Positions 1 to 6,895 of a stretch of DNA of 8,471 nucleotides are shown here, piece after piece (position 1 is the first letter of the stretch; every line of letters starts with the position of its first letter). The stretch covers positions 1 through 8,471 of the forward strand of contig CALGEU010000133.1 in NCBI GenBank assembly GCA_937881285.1, in the 5' to 3' direction. The notes beneath the pieces were generated by a model, which was not told the origin of the DNA, did no database searches, and saw only the letters and a program-made list of their open reading frames with translations. This DNA comes from an uncultured Clostridia bacterium. GTDB taxonomy: Bacteria; Bacillota; Clostridia; Christensenellales; CAG-917. The position numbers and the translations under genes are program-made.

Positions 1-804
1 AGATTTATAAACGTCGGCATTGCCGAACAAAATATGATGGGCATAGCGGCAGGCATGTCGGCAATGGGCAAAATCCCGTTTGCATACAGTTTTGCGCCGT
101 TTGCCACGAGAAGATGTTACGACCAGATTTTCATTTCTATCGCGTATGCGAAACAGAACGTGAAAATCGTCGGCACAGACCCCGGCATCACGGCAGAGAA
201 CAACGGCGGCACACATATGCCGTTTGAAGATATGGCACTTATGCGCGCGATACCGCACATGGTTTGCTTCGAGCCGACGGACGCTACGATGATGGAGAAA
301 GCGTTCGAGCAGATTGCAGACTATGACGGCGCGGTGTATATTCGTCTTCAACGCAAGAAAGCGGAGAAAGTTTTCGGCGAAAGCCTTGATTTTGAACTCG
401 GCAAGGCAATCACCGTAAAAGAAGGAAAAGACGTTACGCTTATCGCAAGCGGTATAATGGTTTCAAAAGCAATCGACGCGGCGGCGGAACTCGAAAAGGA
501 CGGAATAAGCGCAAGGGTCGTCAATATTCACACATGGAAGCCTATCGACGAAGACGCAATCGTTAAGGCAGCAAAAGAGACGGGCGCAATCGTCACTTGC
601 GAGAACCACAACGTTTACGGCGGTCTCGGTAGTGCGGTGGCGGAAGTAGTTTGCAAACACTATCCCGTGCCTATGCGTATGGTCGGAATTCAGGACGAAT
701 TCGGACAAGTCGGAAAGATGCCGTATTTATCCGAGACGTATCATATCACGGCGGCGGACATCGTCAAAAACGCGAAAGAACTCGTTGCGAACAAGACAAA
801 ATAA
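1..804 (+). CDS. Transketolase, C-terminal subunit (5' end missing)
   Basis: This is the C-terminal part of a split transketolase, the thiamine-diphosphate enzyme that moves two-carbon units between sugar phosphates in the non-oxidative pentose phosphate pathway. The frame is open from base 1, so the gene begins left of the window; 267 residues are visible, and family subunits of this type are about 310. Visible residues 1-20 contain the pyrimidine-domain motif NVGIAEQN, whose glutamate (visible residue 9) normally contacts the thiamine ring. The stretch GTDPGITAENNGGTHMPFED (about residues 58-77) is typical of transketolase. The last 130 or so residues are the transketolase C-terminal domain, with ENHNVYGGLGSAVAE and a FGQVGKMPYL segment. 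The N-terminal subunit, which binds the diphosphate, would be expected just upstream but is outside the window. A DXS or pyruvate dehydrogenase beta subunit is less likely, because the TDPGITAE-NGGTH block is a transketolase hallmark. Confidence 0.93.
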   Translation, partial: RFINVGIAEQNMMGIAAGMSAMGKIPFAYSFAPFATRRCYDQIFISIAYAKQNVKIVGTDPGITAENNGGTHMPFEDMALMRAIPHMVCFEPTDATMMEKAFEQIADYDGAVYIRLQRKKAEKVFGESLDFELGKAITVKEGKDVTLIASGIMVSKAIDAAAELEKDGISARVVNIHTWKPIDEDAIVKAAKETGAIVTCENHNVYGGLGSAVAEVVCKHYPVPMRMVGIQDEFGQVGKMPYLSETYHITAADIVKNAKELVANKTK

Positions 805-853
805 TGTCTGCAAATCGTTGATAATAAAGAACCGATAATCAATCAAAAGATAA

Positions 854-882
854 CAAAAACGACGCATTATGCGTCGTTTTTG
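854..882. terminator. Bidirectional intrinsic terminator between tkt subunit and glnN
   Basis: A perfect 13-bp inverted repeat (CAAAAACGACGCA / TGCGTCGTTTTTG) with a 3-nt loop lies between two convergent genes. The GC-rich core has an A-tract on its left and a T-tract on its right, so a U-run follows the hairpin in either direction. It begins 50 bases after the transketolase stop and ends about 50 bases short of the glnN stop. Confidence 0.88.
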
Positions 883-933
883 ATTGTGTAAACGTTTGAT
901 TTTGCAAAATATCGTCTTATTTTTGCGTGGCTG

Positions 934-3012
934 TCAGTGAATGGAGAAAAGCAAATCGCCGTAAGACGGGAGCGGCCAGTATTCTTTTGCGGTGTTGAGT
1001 TCCATCTCGTCGCAGGTTGCACGCAAGGCGTCCATTGCGGAGAGTACGTCGTCGTGATAGCATTTTGCGCCTTCGATGTTTTCGCCTTTTTCGTGAGCGG
1101 TTTTGAGTGCGAGTCTGAGACGTTCGACGTCTTTCTTCGCCGTTGCAAGCAATGCCGCAAGCGTCTTTACGATATCTTTTTCTTCGTCTGCTTCCACGCC
1201 GAGAGCAAGGCTTTCGTTTGCCGATTTTGCAACGTCGCCTTTATATTTTATGACGGCGGGGATAATATCCATTGTTGCCATATCGAGCGTCGTCATTGCT
1301 TCGATGTTGAGAAGTTTGCAATAATTTTGCACGTAGATTTCTTGGCGAGAGCGCAATTCCGCTTCGCTGAGAACGTGCATTTTGTGGAACAACTCGATAT
1401 TCTCTTTGCTCGTGAGATAGGGCAGAGCGTCGGGTGTGGATTTGAGATTGAGAAGGCCGCGTTTTTTCGCTTCGTCTTCCCATTCTTTCGAATAGTTGTT
1501 GCCGTTGAAGATGATTCTTCCGTGTTCGGTCATCACGCGTTTGATGATTGCGGTGATTCCTTGGTTGACGTCGCTTGCCTTTTCGAGTTCGTCTGCCATT
1601 TCTGCAAATTCTTCCGCCATAATGGTGTTGAGAATCATATTGACGCTTGCAATGGATTGAGACGAGCCAGGCATACGGAATTCAAACTTGTTTCCGGTGA
1701 ATGCAAACGGGGACGTACGGTTGCGGTCTGCCGAGTCCATCGAGAATTTCGGAAGAACGTGAACGCCGATTTCCACTTCGCATTTTGCTCTGCGCGAGTA
1801 GGTTCTGCCGTCCGCGATTGCTTGCAGAATGCCCGTTATTTCGTCTCCGAGATACATGCTCACGATTGCCGGCGGCGCTTCGTTTGCGCCGAGACGATGA
1901 TCGTTGGACGCGTTTGCAACGGATATGCGCAGAAGATCCTGGTGTTTGTCGACCGCTGCGATAACGGCGCAGAGTATCAACAGGAACTGCGCATTGTCCT
2001 GCGGACTTTTGCCAGGGTCGAAAAGATTTATGCCGGTGTCGGTGGATAAAGACCAGTTGTTGTGTTTGCCGCTTCCGTTGACTCCCGCGAACGGTTTTTC
2101 GTGAAGAAGACAAGTCATGTTGTGTTTGGACGCGACTTTCTTCATGATTTCCATTGTGAGTTGGTTTTGGTCGGTGGCAATGTTGACGGTTGTGTAAATG
2201 GGGGCAAATTCGTGCTGACCGGGCGCAACTTCGTTATGTTTGGTCTTTGCGAGAATGCCGAGTTTCCACAATTCTTCGTCAAGTTCTTTCATATATTTGA
2301 CCACGCGCGGTTTGATTGCGCCGAAATAGTGGTCTGAAAGTTCCTGCCCTTTCGGGGGGCGTGCGCCGAAAAGCGTGCGACCGGTGTAGAAAAGGTCTTT
2401 GCGTTTTTCGTAAAGAGCGGTGTCCACGAGAAAATATTCCTGCTCGGGACCAACCGATACGTTGATGCGCTCAACCTTTTTGCCGAGAATGGAGAGAAGT
2501 CTCACGCCTTGCTTGCTTATCTCTTCCATAGAACGGAGAAGCGGCGTTTTCTTGTCGAGAGCGTGACCGTTGTATGAGCAGAACGCAGTAGGAATGCAAA
2601 GGATGCCGTCTTTTATAAATGCGTAAGACGTCGGGTCCCATGCGGTGTAGCCGCGCGCTTCGAATGTGGAGCGCAAGCCGCCGCTGGGGAAAGAACTTGC
2701 GTCGGGTTCACCTTTTATAAGTTCCTTTCCGCTCAGTTCCATAAGCACGCCGCCGTCTTTTGTGGGGGATATGAAACTGTCGTGTTTTTCGGCAGTGATA
2801 CCGGTGAGCGGTTGGAACCAGTGGGTGAAGTGAGTCACTCCTTTCTCAACTGCCCATTCTTTCATTTCGTTGGCGATGACGTTTGCCGTTTCTCTTGAAA
2901 GCGGCAAGTCGAGCGCGCAACATCTTTTGAACTCGCGATAGACGTTTTGCGGCAATCTTTTGCTCATCACTCTATCGTCGAAAACCATACTGCCGTACAA
3001 ATCCGACATCAT
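934..3012 (-). CDS. glnN: Glutamine synthetase type III (GlnN)
   Basis: ATP-dependent ligation of ammonia to glutamate, in the cytoplasm, by the large GSIII family common in Bacteroidota, Clostridia and cyanobacteria. The 692-residue length fits GSIII (roughly 700) and not GSI or GSII (about 350-470). In order: the GSIII N-terminal region includes SFISPTKDGGVLMELSGKEL (residues 79-98) and GEPDASSFPSGGLRSTFEARGY; the catalytic domain has GPEQEYFLVD (188-197, metal-binding glutamates), HNEVAPGQHEFAP (259-271) and the ATP-site segment NGSGKHNNWS (312-321), then NRTSPFAFTGNKFEFR; the last 150 or so residues are the GSIII-specific C-terminal helical region. The first of two consecutive ATGs is chosen because an AAGGAG site (3022-3027) lies 9 bases upstream of it. 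It is a single-gene unit with its own promoter (3048-3075), divergent from purB, and the protein looks intact. Regulation by nitrogen is likely from the family, but no specific operator was recognised. Confidence 0.96.
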   Translation of the reverse strand: MMSDLYGSMVFDDRVMSKRLPQNVYREFKRCCALDLPLSRETANVIANEMKEWAVEKGVTHFTHWFQPLTGITAEKHDSFISPTKDGGVLMELSGKELIKGEPDASSFPSGGLRSTFEARGYTAWDPTSYAFIKDGILCIPTAFCSYNGHALDKKTPLLRSMEEISKQGVRLLSILGKKVERINVSVGPEQEYFLVDTALYEKRKDLFYTGRTLFGARPPKGQELSDHYFGAIKPRVVKYMKELDEELWKLGILAKTKHNEVAPGQHEFAPIYTTVNIATDQNQLTMEIMKKVASKHNMTCLLHEKPFAGVNGSGKHNNWSLSTDTGINLFDPGKSPQDNAQFLLILCAVIAAVDKHQDLLRISVANASNDHRLGANEAPPAIVSMYLGDEITGILQAIADGRTYSRRAKCEVEIGVHVLPKFSMDSADRNRTSPFAFTGNKFEFRMPGSSQSIASVNMILNTIMAEEFAEMADELEKASDVNQGITAIIKRVMTEHGRIIFNGNNYSKEWEDEAKKRGLLNLKSTPDALPYLTSKENIELFHKMHVLSEAELRSRQEIYVQNYCKLLNIEAMTTLDMATMDIIPAVIKYKGDVAKSANESLALGVEADEEKDIVKTLAALLATAKKDVERLRLALKTAHEKGENIEGAKCYHDDVLSAMDALRATCDEMELNTAKEYWPLPSYGDLLFSIH

Positions 3013-3021
3013 AACGGTGCT

Positions 3022-3027
3022 CTCCTT
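3022..3027 (-). promoter_or_regulatory. glnN ribosome binding site
   Basis: AAGGAG on the minus strand, 9 bases before the ATG at 3012 and 12 bases before the next ATG at 3009. The spacing favours the first methionine. Confidence 0.8.
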
Positions 3028-3047
3028 CTTGGAAAATTATATTTTCG

Positions 3048-3075
3048 ATTATATACTTATTCGCGCCGTTGTCAA
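3048..3075 (-). promoter_or_regulatory. Housekeeping-sigma promoter for glnN
   Basis: On the minus strand there is a perfect -35 TTGACA (3070-3075) and a perfect -10 TATAAT (3048-3053), separated by 16 bases. Transcription would begin near 3041, leaving a short leader of about 30 nt that contains the ribosome binding site. A second TATAAT (3036-3041) has no matching -35. Confidence 0.8.
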
Positions 3076-3276
3076 AAGATTTTAAGCAAAAAATTTTTCT
3101 ATAAACAAAATGGATATTTATACATACAAATGTCGTGTTTTATGCAATAGATTTGAATAAATATAAAATCGTTTGCGGATATTATAAAGTATGCTTGCTT
3201 TTTATGCTTCGTGACTTTTGCAAATTTCACGGTTGATTTTTCTTGATTTCGCTTCATTTTCACCCCCTTGTTTTTA

Positions 3277-3305
3277 TTGACAGATATTCGTTATGATGAT
3301 ATATT
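3277..3305 (+). promoter_or_regulatory. Housekeeping-sigma promoter for the purB-purA operon
   Basis: Perfect -35 TTGACA (3277-3282), a 17-base spacer, and -10 TATATT (3300-3305). The predicted start is near 3312, which gives a leader of about 90 nt before the purB ATG. Confidence 0.8.
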
Positions 3306-3327
3306 ATTTATAGAATAAAAAGACGAC

Positions 3328-3392
3328 AGGAGTGTTCACGATTTTTTTTTAACCATATCGGTTAAAATGAATTTGAACACTTTTTGTTTTTT
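3328..3392 (+). promoter_or_regulatory. Nested inverted repeats plus T-runs in purB leader; possible attenuator
   Basis: An outer perfect 8-bp repeat (AGTGTTCA 3331-3338 with TGAACACT 3374-3381) can be extended by A-T and G-T pairs to 3328/3384. An inner perfect 8-bp repeat (TTTTAACC 3347-3354 with GGTTAAAA 3360-3367) has a 5-nt loop. Short A-T pairing can bridge the two, giving one long hairpin of about 57 nt. T5 and T6 runs (3381-3392) follow and run into the purB ribosome binding site. The layout resembles an intrinsic terminator in a leader, so transcription attenuation is inferred. The stem is AU-rich, so termination would be weak to moderate. Confidence 0.45.
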
Positions 3393-3396
3393 GGAG
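3391..3396 (+). promoter_or_regulatory. purB ribosome binding site
   Basis: TTGGAG, 5 bases before the ATG at 3402. It fixes the purB start at 3402 rather than at an in-frame TTG at 3384, which falls inside the T-run. The same TTGGAG precedes purA (4885-4890, 8 bases before its ATG). Confidence 0.75.
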
Positions 3397-3401
3397 TTTT
3401 T

Positions 3402-4832
3402 ATGGACGCATACGTGTCACCGCTTTGCCAAAGATACGCAAGCAAAAAGATGCAATACGTTTTCTCGCCCGACTTTAAGTTCGGCACGTGGCGCAGACTT
3501 TGGGTTGCTCTTGCAAAGGCGGAAAAAAATCTCGGCATAGACATCACCGACGAGCAAATTGCCGAAATGGAAGCGAAAGTCGACGATATCGATTACGATT
3601 ACGCCGCCGCACGCGAAAAGGAAGTTCGCCACGACGTAATGGCGCACGTTCTGACTTTCGGTTATCAATGCCCCAAGGCAAAGCCCGTCATTCATCTCGG
3701 CGCAACGAGTTGTTTCGTGGGAGACAACACCGACATCATTCAGATGAGAGACGCGCTTTTGCTCGTTCGCGGAGAATTGTTGTCTTGCATAAAAGCGGTC
3801 AGAGATTTTGCCGTGAAAAACAAAGGACTTGCAACTCTTGCATACACGCACTTTCAGGCGGCGCAACCGACGACGGTGGGCAAGCGTGCGACTCTTTGGC
3901 TTCAAGACCTTGTCAGCGACCTTGACAATCTCGATTTTCAACTTTCGAGACTTCGCCTTCTCGGCTGCAAAGGCACGACGGGTACGGCGGCAAGTTTTAT
4001 GGAACTTTTCGGCGGAGACGACGAAAAAGTAAAGGCTCTCGACAAGTCGATTGCAGAGCAAACGGGCTTTGTCGGAACGTACGCCGTGAGCGGTCAGACC
4101 TATTCGAGAAAAGTCGATTACAACGTTATGAGCGTGCTTTGCGGCATAGCGCAAAGCGCGACGAAGTTTTCAAACGACATAAGACTTTTGTCTCATCTCA
4201 AAGAAGCGGAAGAGCCTTTCGAGTCGGGACAAATCGGCTCTTCGGCAATGGCGTATAAACGCAACCCGATGAGAAGCGAGCGTATGGCTTCTCTTGCAAG
4301 ATACGTGCTTTGCGACAGTCTCAATCCTGCAATCACCGCATCGGCGCAGTGGTTTGAAAGAACGCTTGACGACAGTGCCAACAGACGCATCGCAATACCC
4401 GAAGCGTTCCTTGCCGTTGACGCAATACTGGCACTTTATGACAACATAATAAGTGGTTTAACCCTTTACCCGCGCATAATCGCAAAAAATCTCGACAACG
4501 AAATTCCTTTTATGGCGACCGAAAACATTCTTATGTATTGCGTGACGCACAAGGGCGGAGACAGACAGGTTTTGCACGAAGCGATACGTCGTCATTCGGT
4601 TGACGCCGCAAAGGCAATAAAACTCGACGGCGCGGACAACGACCTTTTGAAACGCATCGAAAGCGACCCGATTTTCAAACTCACGAAGGAAGAAATCGAC
4701 GAAATCGTAGACGTGAAAGCGTTTACGGGAAGAGCGGAAAAACAGGTTGAAGAATACGTGTGCGAAGTCGTCGACCCGCTTCTTGAAAAGAATGCGAAAG
4801 ACGCAATCGAAACGGGCGCGGTTACGGTCTGA
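3402..4832 (+). CDS. purB: Adenylosuccinate lyase
   Basis: Cytoplasmic fumarase/aspartase-superfamily lyase that releases fumarate twice in purine synthesis: from SAICAR to give AICAR, and from adenylosuccinate to give AMP. The protein is 476 residues, in the longer clade that includes clostridial and animal enzymes rather than the roughly 430-residue Bacillus form. Visible motifs are the N-terminal YVSPLCQRYASKKMQYVFSP, HLGATSCFVGDNTD (98-111), YTHFQAAQPTTVGKR (148-162, His150 as the likely catalytic acid) and the superfamily signature GSSAMAYKRNP (279-289), whose serine is the likely base on the mobile loop. The ATG at 3402 is preferred because of TTGGAG at 3391-3396 and because the family begins at this point. 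It is the first gene of an operon with purA 66 bp downstream and a HAD hydrolase after that. The leader repeats upstream may control the operon. No damage is seen. Confidence 0.96.
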   Translation: MDAYVSPLCQRYASKKMQYVFSPDFKFGTWRRLWVALAKAEKNLGIDITDEQIAEMEAKVDDIDYDYAAAREKEVRHDVMAHVLTFGYQCPKAKPVIHLGATSCFVGDNTDIIQMRDALLLVRGELLSCIKAVRDFAVKNKGLATLAYTHFQAAQPTTVGKRATLWLQDLVSDLDNLDFQLSRLRLLGCKGTTGTAASFMELFGGDDEKVKALDKSIAEQTGFVGTYAVSGQTYSRKVDYNVMSVLCGIAQSATKFSNDIRLLSHLKEAEEPFESGQIGSSAMAYKRNPMRSERMASLARYVLCDSLNPAITASAQWFERTLDDSANRRIAIPEAFLAVDAILALYDNIISGLTLYPRIIAKNLDNEIPFMATENILMYCVTHKGGDRQVLHEAIRRHSVDAAKAIKLDGADNDLLKRIESDPIFKLTKEEIDEIVDVKAFTGRAEKQVEEYVCEVVDPLLEKNAKDAIETGAVTV

Positions 4833-4898
4833 AATCAAAGATAAACGGCGCGATTGTCCGTGCCGAGAAATAGAAAATAAATTTTTGGAGATATAACA

Positions 4899-6170
4899 AT
4901 GCTTACATCAATCGTTGGTATCAACTGGGGCGACGAAGGCAAAGGCCGTATGGTTGACTTGCTCTCCGAATCTCAAGACGTGGTCGTCCGCTATCAAGGC
5001 GGAAACAACGCGGGACACACCGTCATAAACGAAAAAGGCAAGTTCGTTCTCAATCTTTTGCCGTCGGGCATTTTGAGAGAAGACAAAGTCAACGTTATGG
5101 GCAACGGCATGGTCGTGGATATCGAGCATCTCTGCAAAGAAATCGCAAGACTCAGAGACGGCGGAATTTCCATAACTCCCGCAAATCTCAAAATAAGCGA
5201 CAAAGCAATCGTTTGTTGTCCTTACGACGTCGCGCAGGACTGCCTTGAAGAAGACAGACTCGGAGACAAGAAGTTCGGTTCGACCCGCCGCGGAATCTCT
5301 CCCGTATACGCGGACAAATATATGAAGAAAGCAATCCGTATGGGCGACATTTTGCACCCAGAATATCTCCGTTCCCGTCTCGAAACAATCGTTGACTGGA
5401 AAAACCTTATGATAAAAGACGCATACGGCGCAGAAGCATACACCGTTGAAGGATTGCTCGAATGGTTTGACAAATACGGCACTCCGCTCAAAGACTATAT
5501 CTGCGACACGGGCTATTATCTCGACAAAGCACTCAAAGCCGGCAAAAACGTTATGCTCGAAGCGCAACTCGGCGCGCTCAGAGACATCGATTTTGGCATT
5601 TATCCTTACACCACCAGTTCCAATACCATCACGGCGTACGGTCCTGTCGGCGCGGGTATCCCCAACCATAAAGTCGAAAACGCAATCGGCGTTATGAAGA
5701 CGTATTCCACTTGCGTGGGCGAAGGTCCGTTCACGGCGGAAATGTTCGGAAACGAAGCGGAAGAATTGAGAAAAGCGGGCGGAGAATACGGCGCTGCAAC
5801 TGGCAGACCCAGAAGAGTCGGCGGATTTGACGTGGTTGCATCCAAATACGGTTGCATGGTGCAGGGCGCAAACGAAATCGCACTCACAAAACTCGATATT
5901 CTCGACACAATGGCAAAAATCCCCGTGTGCGTAAGTTACGACGTAAACGGCGAGACCGTCGACGAATTTCCAAGCGGAGAAGCGCTCAATATCGCAAAAC
6001 CGAACGTCGTGTATCTCGACGGTTGGAACGAGTCCACCGTGAATTGCAGAAAGTTTGAAGACTTGCCGCTCAATGCGCAAAAGTATATCGAATTTATAGA
6101 AAAAGCGGTTGATTGCAAGATAAAATACATCTCCGTCGGCGCAGAACGCGACGCAATCATCGTGAGATAA
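4899..6170 (+). CDS. purA: Adenylosuccinate synthetase (divergent clostridial form)
   Basis: GTP-dependent ligation of aspartate to IMP, giving adenylosuccinate, which PurB then splits to AMP. The 423-residue length is normal. The N-terminal P-loop GDEGKG (11-16) carries the catalytic Asp12, and NNAGHTV carries His40; these match Asp13 and His41 of the E. coli enzyme. Further motifs are GSTRRGISPVYADK (127-140, IMP site), TTSSNT, CVGEGPF, GAATGRPRRVGGFD, and KLDILD (guanine recognition). Several usually invariant positions differ: N9 replaces the Gln of QWGDEGKG, and the usual EGAQG segment reads EAQLG. The rest of the active site is kept, so an active enzyme is expected. TTGGAG lies 8 bases before the ATG. 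The gap from purB is 66 bp with a weak 6-bp hairpin (4846-4865) but no T-run, so cotranscription with purB is likely. The next gene starts 11 bp after its stop. Confidence 0.95.
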   Translation: MLTSIVGINWGDEGKGRMVDLLSESQDVVVRYQGGNNAGHTVINEKGKFVLNLLPSGILREDKVNVMGNGMVVDIEHLCKEIARLRDGGISITPANLKISDKAIVCCPYDVAQDCLEEDRLGDKKFGSTRRGISPVYADKYMKKAIRMGDILHPEYLRSRLETIVDWKNLMIKDAYGAEAYTVEGLLEWFDKYGTPLKDYICDTGYYLDKALKAGKNVMLEAQLGALRDIDFGIYPYTTSSNTITAYGPVGAGIPNHKVENAIGVMKTYSTCVGEGPFTAEMFGNEAEELRKAGGEYGAATGRPRRVGGFDVVASKYGCMVQGANEIALTKLDILDTMAKIPVCVSYDVNGETVDEFPSGEALNIAKPNVVYLDGWNESTVNCRKFEDLPLNAQKYIEFIEKAVDCKIKYISVGAERDAIIVR

Positions 6171-6181
6171 CAAGGGCACAA

Positions 6182-6850
6182 ATGGTTGTATTCATTGACA
6201 TAGACGATACTCTTCTCGATTTTACGGAGTGCGCAAACTCCGCAATCGAGATGGGGTGCAAACAGTTCGGCGTTCCGTTTGACGATACGCTTCTCAACAC
6301 GTTTCACCCCATAAATCTCGACCTTTGGCACAAACTCGAAAGGGGAGAAGTGACCAAAGACAAACTTTTCGATACGAGATTTCAAATCGTGTTTGACGTT
6401 CTCGGCATAAAAGCGGACGGCATCGCGTTTGAAAACGCGTTTCGCGAAAACTTTCACGAGACGGCGATTCTCATCGAAGGCGCAAGAGATTTGCTTGAAT
6501 ATCTCCACTCTAAATACAAAGTGTACGTGGCGTCCAACGCGTCGATGCATCAGCAGACCAACCGTATGAAAAAGGCGGAACTCGACGGTTATATCGACGG
6601 ATATTTTGTGTCCGAAGAGATAGGTTTTCCGAAACCGCAAAAAGAGTTTTTCGACGCTTGCTTCAAGGCGTTGCCCGACGTGAAACCGCAAGACGTCGTG
6701 ATGATAGGAGACTCGCTTTCTGCCGACATCAAAGGCGCGCGAGAGTACGGATTGAAAACAATCTGGTACAATCATAGAAACGAGCCTACGGCAGACGTTA
6801 AGTGCGACTATATCGTGTCTCGGCTCTCGCAAGTCAAAAACATTCTGTAA
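6182..6850 (+). CDS. HAD-superfamily hydrolase, YjjG/YfnB-like (possible 5'-nucleotidase)
   Basis: A 222-residue cytoplasmic phosphatase of the haloacid dehalogenase superfamily. The four motifs are visible: DIDDT (Asp6 nucleophile, Asp8 acid) with a helical cap after it; the motif II serine in ASNAS (Ser118); Lys151 in FPKPQKEFF; and GDSLSAD (Asp177 and Asp182, magnesium). The segments SEEIGFPKPQKEFFDA and GAREYGLKTIWYNH resemble the YjjG/YfnB group, some members of which dephosphorylate nucleoside monophosphates. The exact substrate is an inference. The start at 6182 has AAGGG (6172-6176) 5 bases upstream; earlier in-frame codons lie inside purA. It is 11 bp after purA and ends at a terminator, so it is the last gene of the purB-purA operon. 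That placement fits a nucleotide-related role but does not prove one. Confidence 0.88.
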   Translation: MVVFIDIDDTLLDFTECANSAIEMGCKQFGVPFDDTLLNTFHPINLDLWHKLERGEVTKDKLFDTRFQIVFDVLGIKADGIAFENAFRENFHETAILIEGARDLLEYLHSKYKVYVASNASMHQQTNRMKKAELDGYIDGYFVSEEIGFPKPQKEFFDACFKALPDVKPQDVVMIGDSLSADIKGAREYGLKTIWYNHRNEPTADVKCDYIVSRLSQVKNIL

Positions 6851-6859
6851 AAAGCAAAA

Positions 6860-6886
6860 GAAAAAGCACCTGCTCGGTGCTTTTTT
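6860..6886. terminator. Intrinsic terminator after the purB operon (also serves the convergent regulator)
   Basis: A 10-bp stem AAAAAGCACC / GGTGCTTTTT with a 5-nt loop, followed by T6. The A-tract on the left makes it usable from the minus strand as well. It lies 10 bases after the hydrolase stop and 10 bases before the stop of the convergent regulator gene. Confidence 0.88.
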
Positions 6887-6895
6887 CGTGGCTTT

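Larger units (their letters stand above)
3013..3401. other. Divergent glnN-purB intergenic region, 389 bp, AT-rich
   Basis: This is the only gene-free stretch over 300 bases. It holds the glnN ribosome binding site and promoter on the left, and the purB promoter, leader and ribosome binding site on the right. The middle part, roughly 3080-3276, is AT-rich and carries no credible ORF. An imperfect 22-bp palindrome lies at 3210-3231. No known purine, glutamine or T-box riboswitch consensus was recognised by eye, though a small or divergent RNA cannot be excluded without a covariance search. Confidence 0.7.

Noticed and set aside
937..2049. 370-codon open frame antisense to glnN
   Set aside because: A shadow of glnN with the same skewed Phe/Cys/His composition and no translation signal.
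3384..3401. Upstream TTG start for purB, 6 codons earlier
   Set aside because: It falls in the T-run and before the TTGGAG site; family proteins begin near the ATG at 3402.
3366..3401. Possible leader peptide or known riboswitch before purB
   Set aside because: The ATG at 3367 has no ribosome binding site, and a GTG at 3332 would give only a few codons with a badly placed site. No purine, PRPP, ZTP or T-box consensus was recognised by eye.
3417..4154. 245-codon minus-strand open frame opposite purB
   Set aside because: Antisense shadow; the purB frame has all family motifs and a proper start.
4846..4865. Hairpin CGGCGC / GTGCCG between purB and purA
   Set aside because: Only 6 bp with one G-T pair, an 8-nt loop and no following T-run, so not a terminator; purB and purA are probably cotranscribed.
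4908..6179. 423-codon open frame antisense to purA, almost its full length
   Set aside because: It lies opposite a clear purA gene, has an unnatural composition rich in Phe, Cys, His and Val, no ribosome binding site, and no family resemblance. Biased codon use leaves the opposite strand open.
6113..6181. Upstream in-frame extension of the HAD hydrolase into purA
   Set aside because: The extension is Arg-rich, out of frame with purA, and lies before the DIDDT motif that normally begins the protein; AAGGG supports 6182.
5936..6832. 298-codon minus-strand open frame opposite the purA end and the hydrolase
   Set aside because: It spans the junction of two genuine genes on the other strand and has no motif or ribosome binding site.
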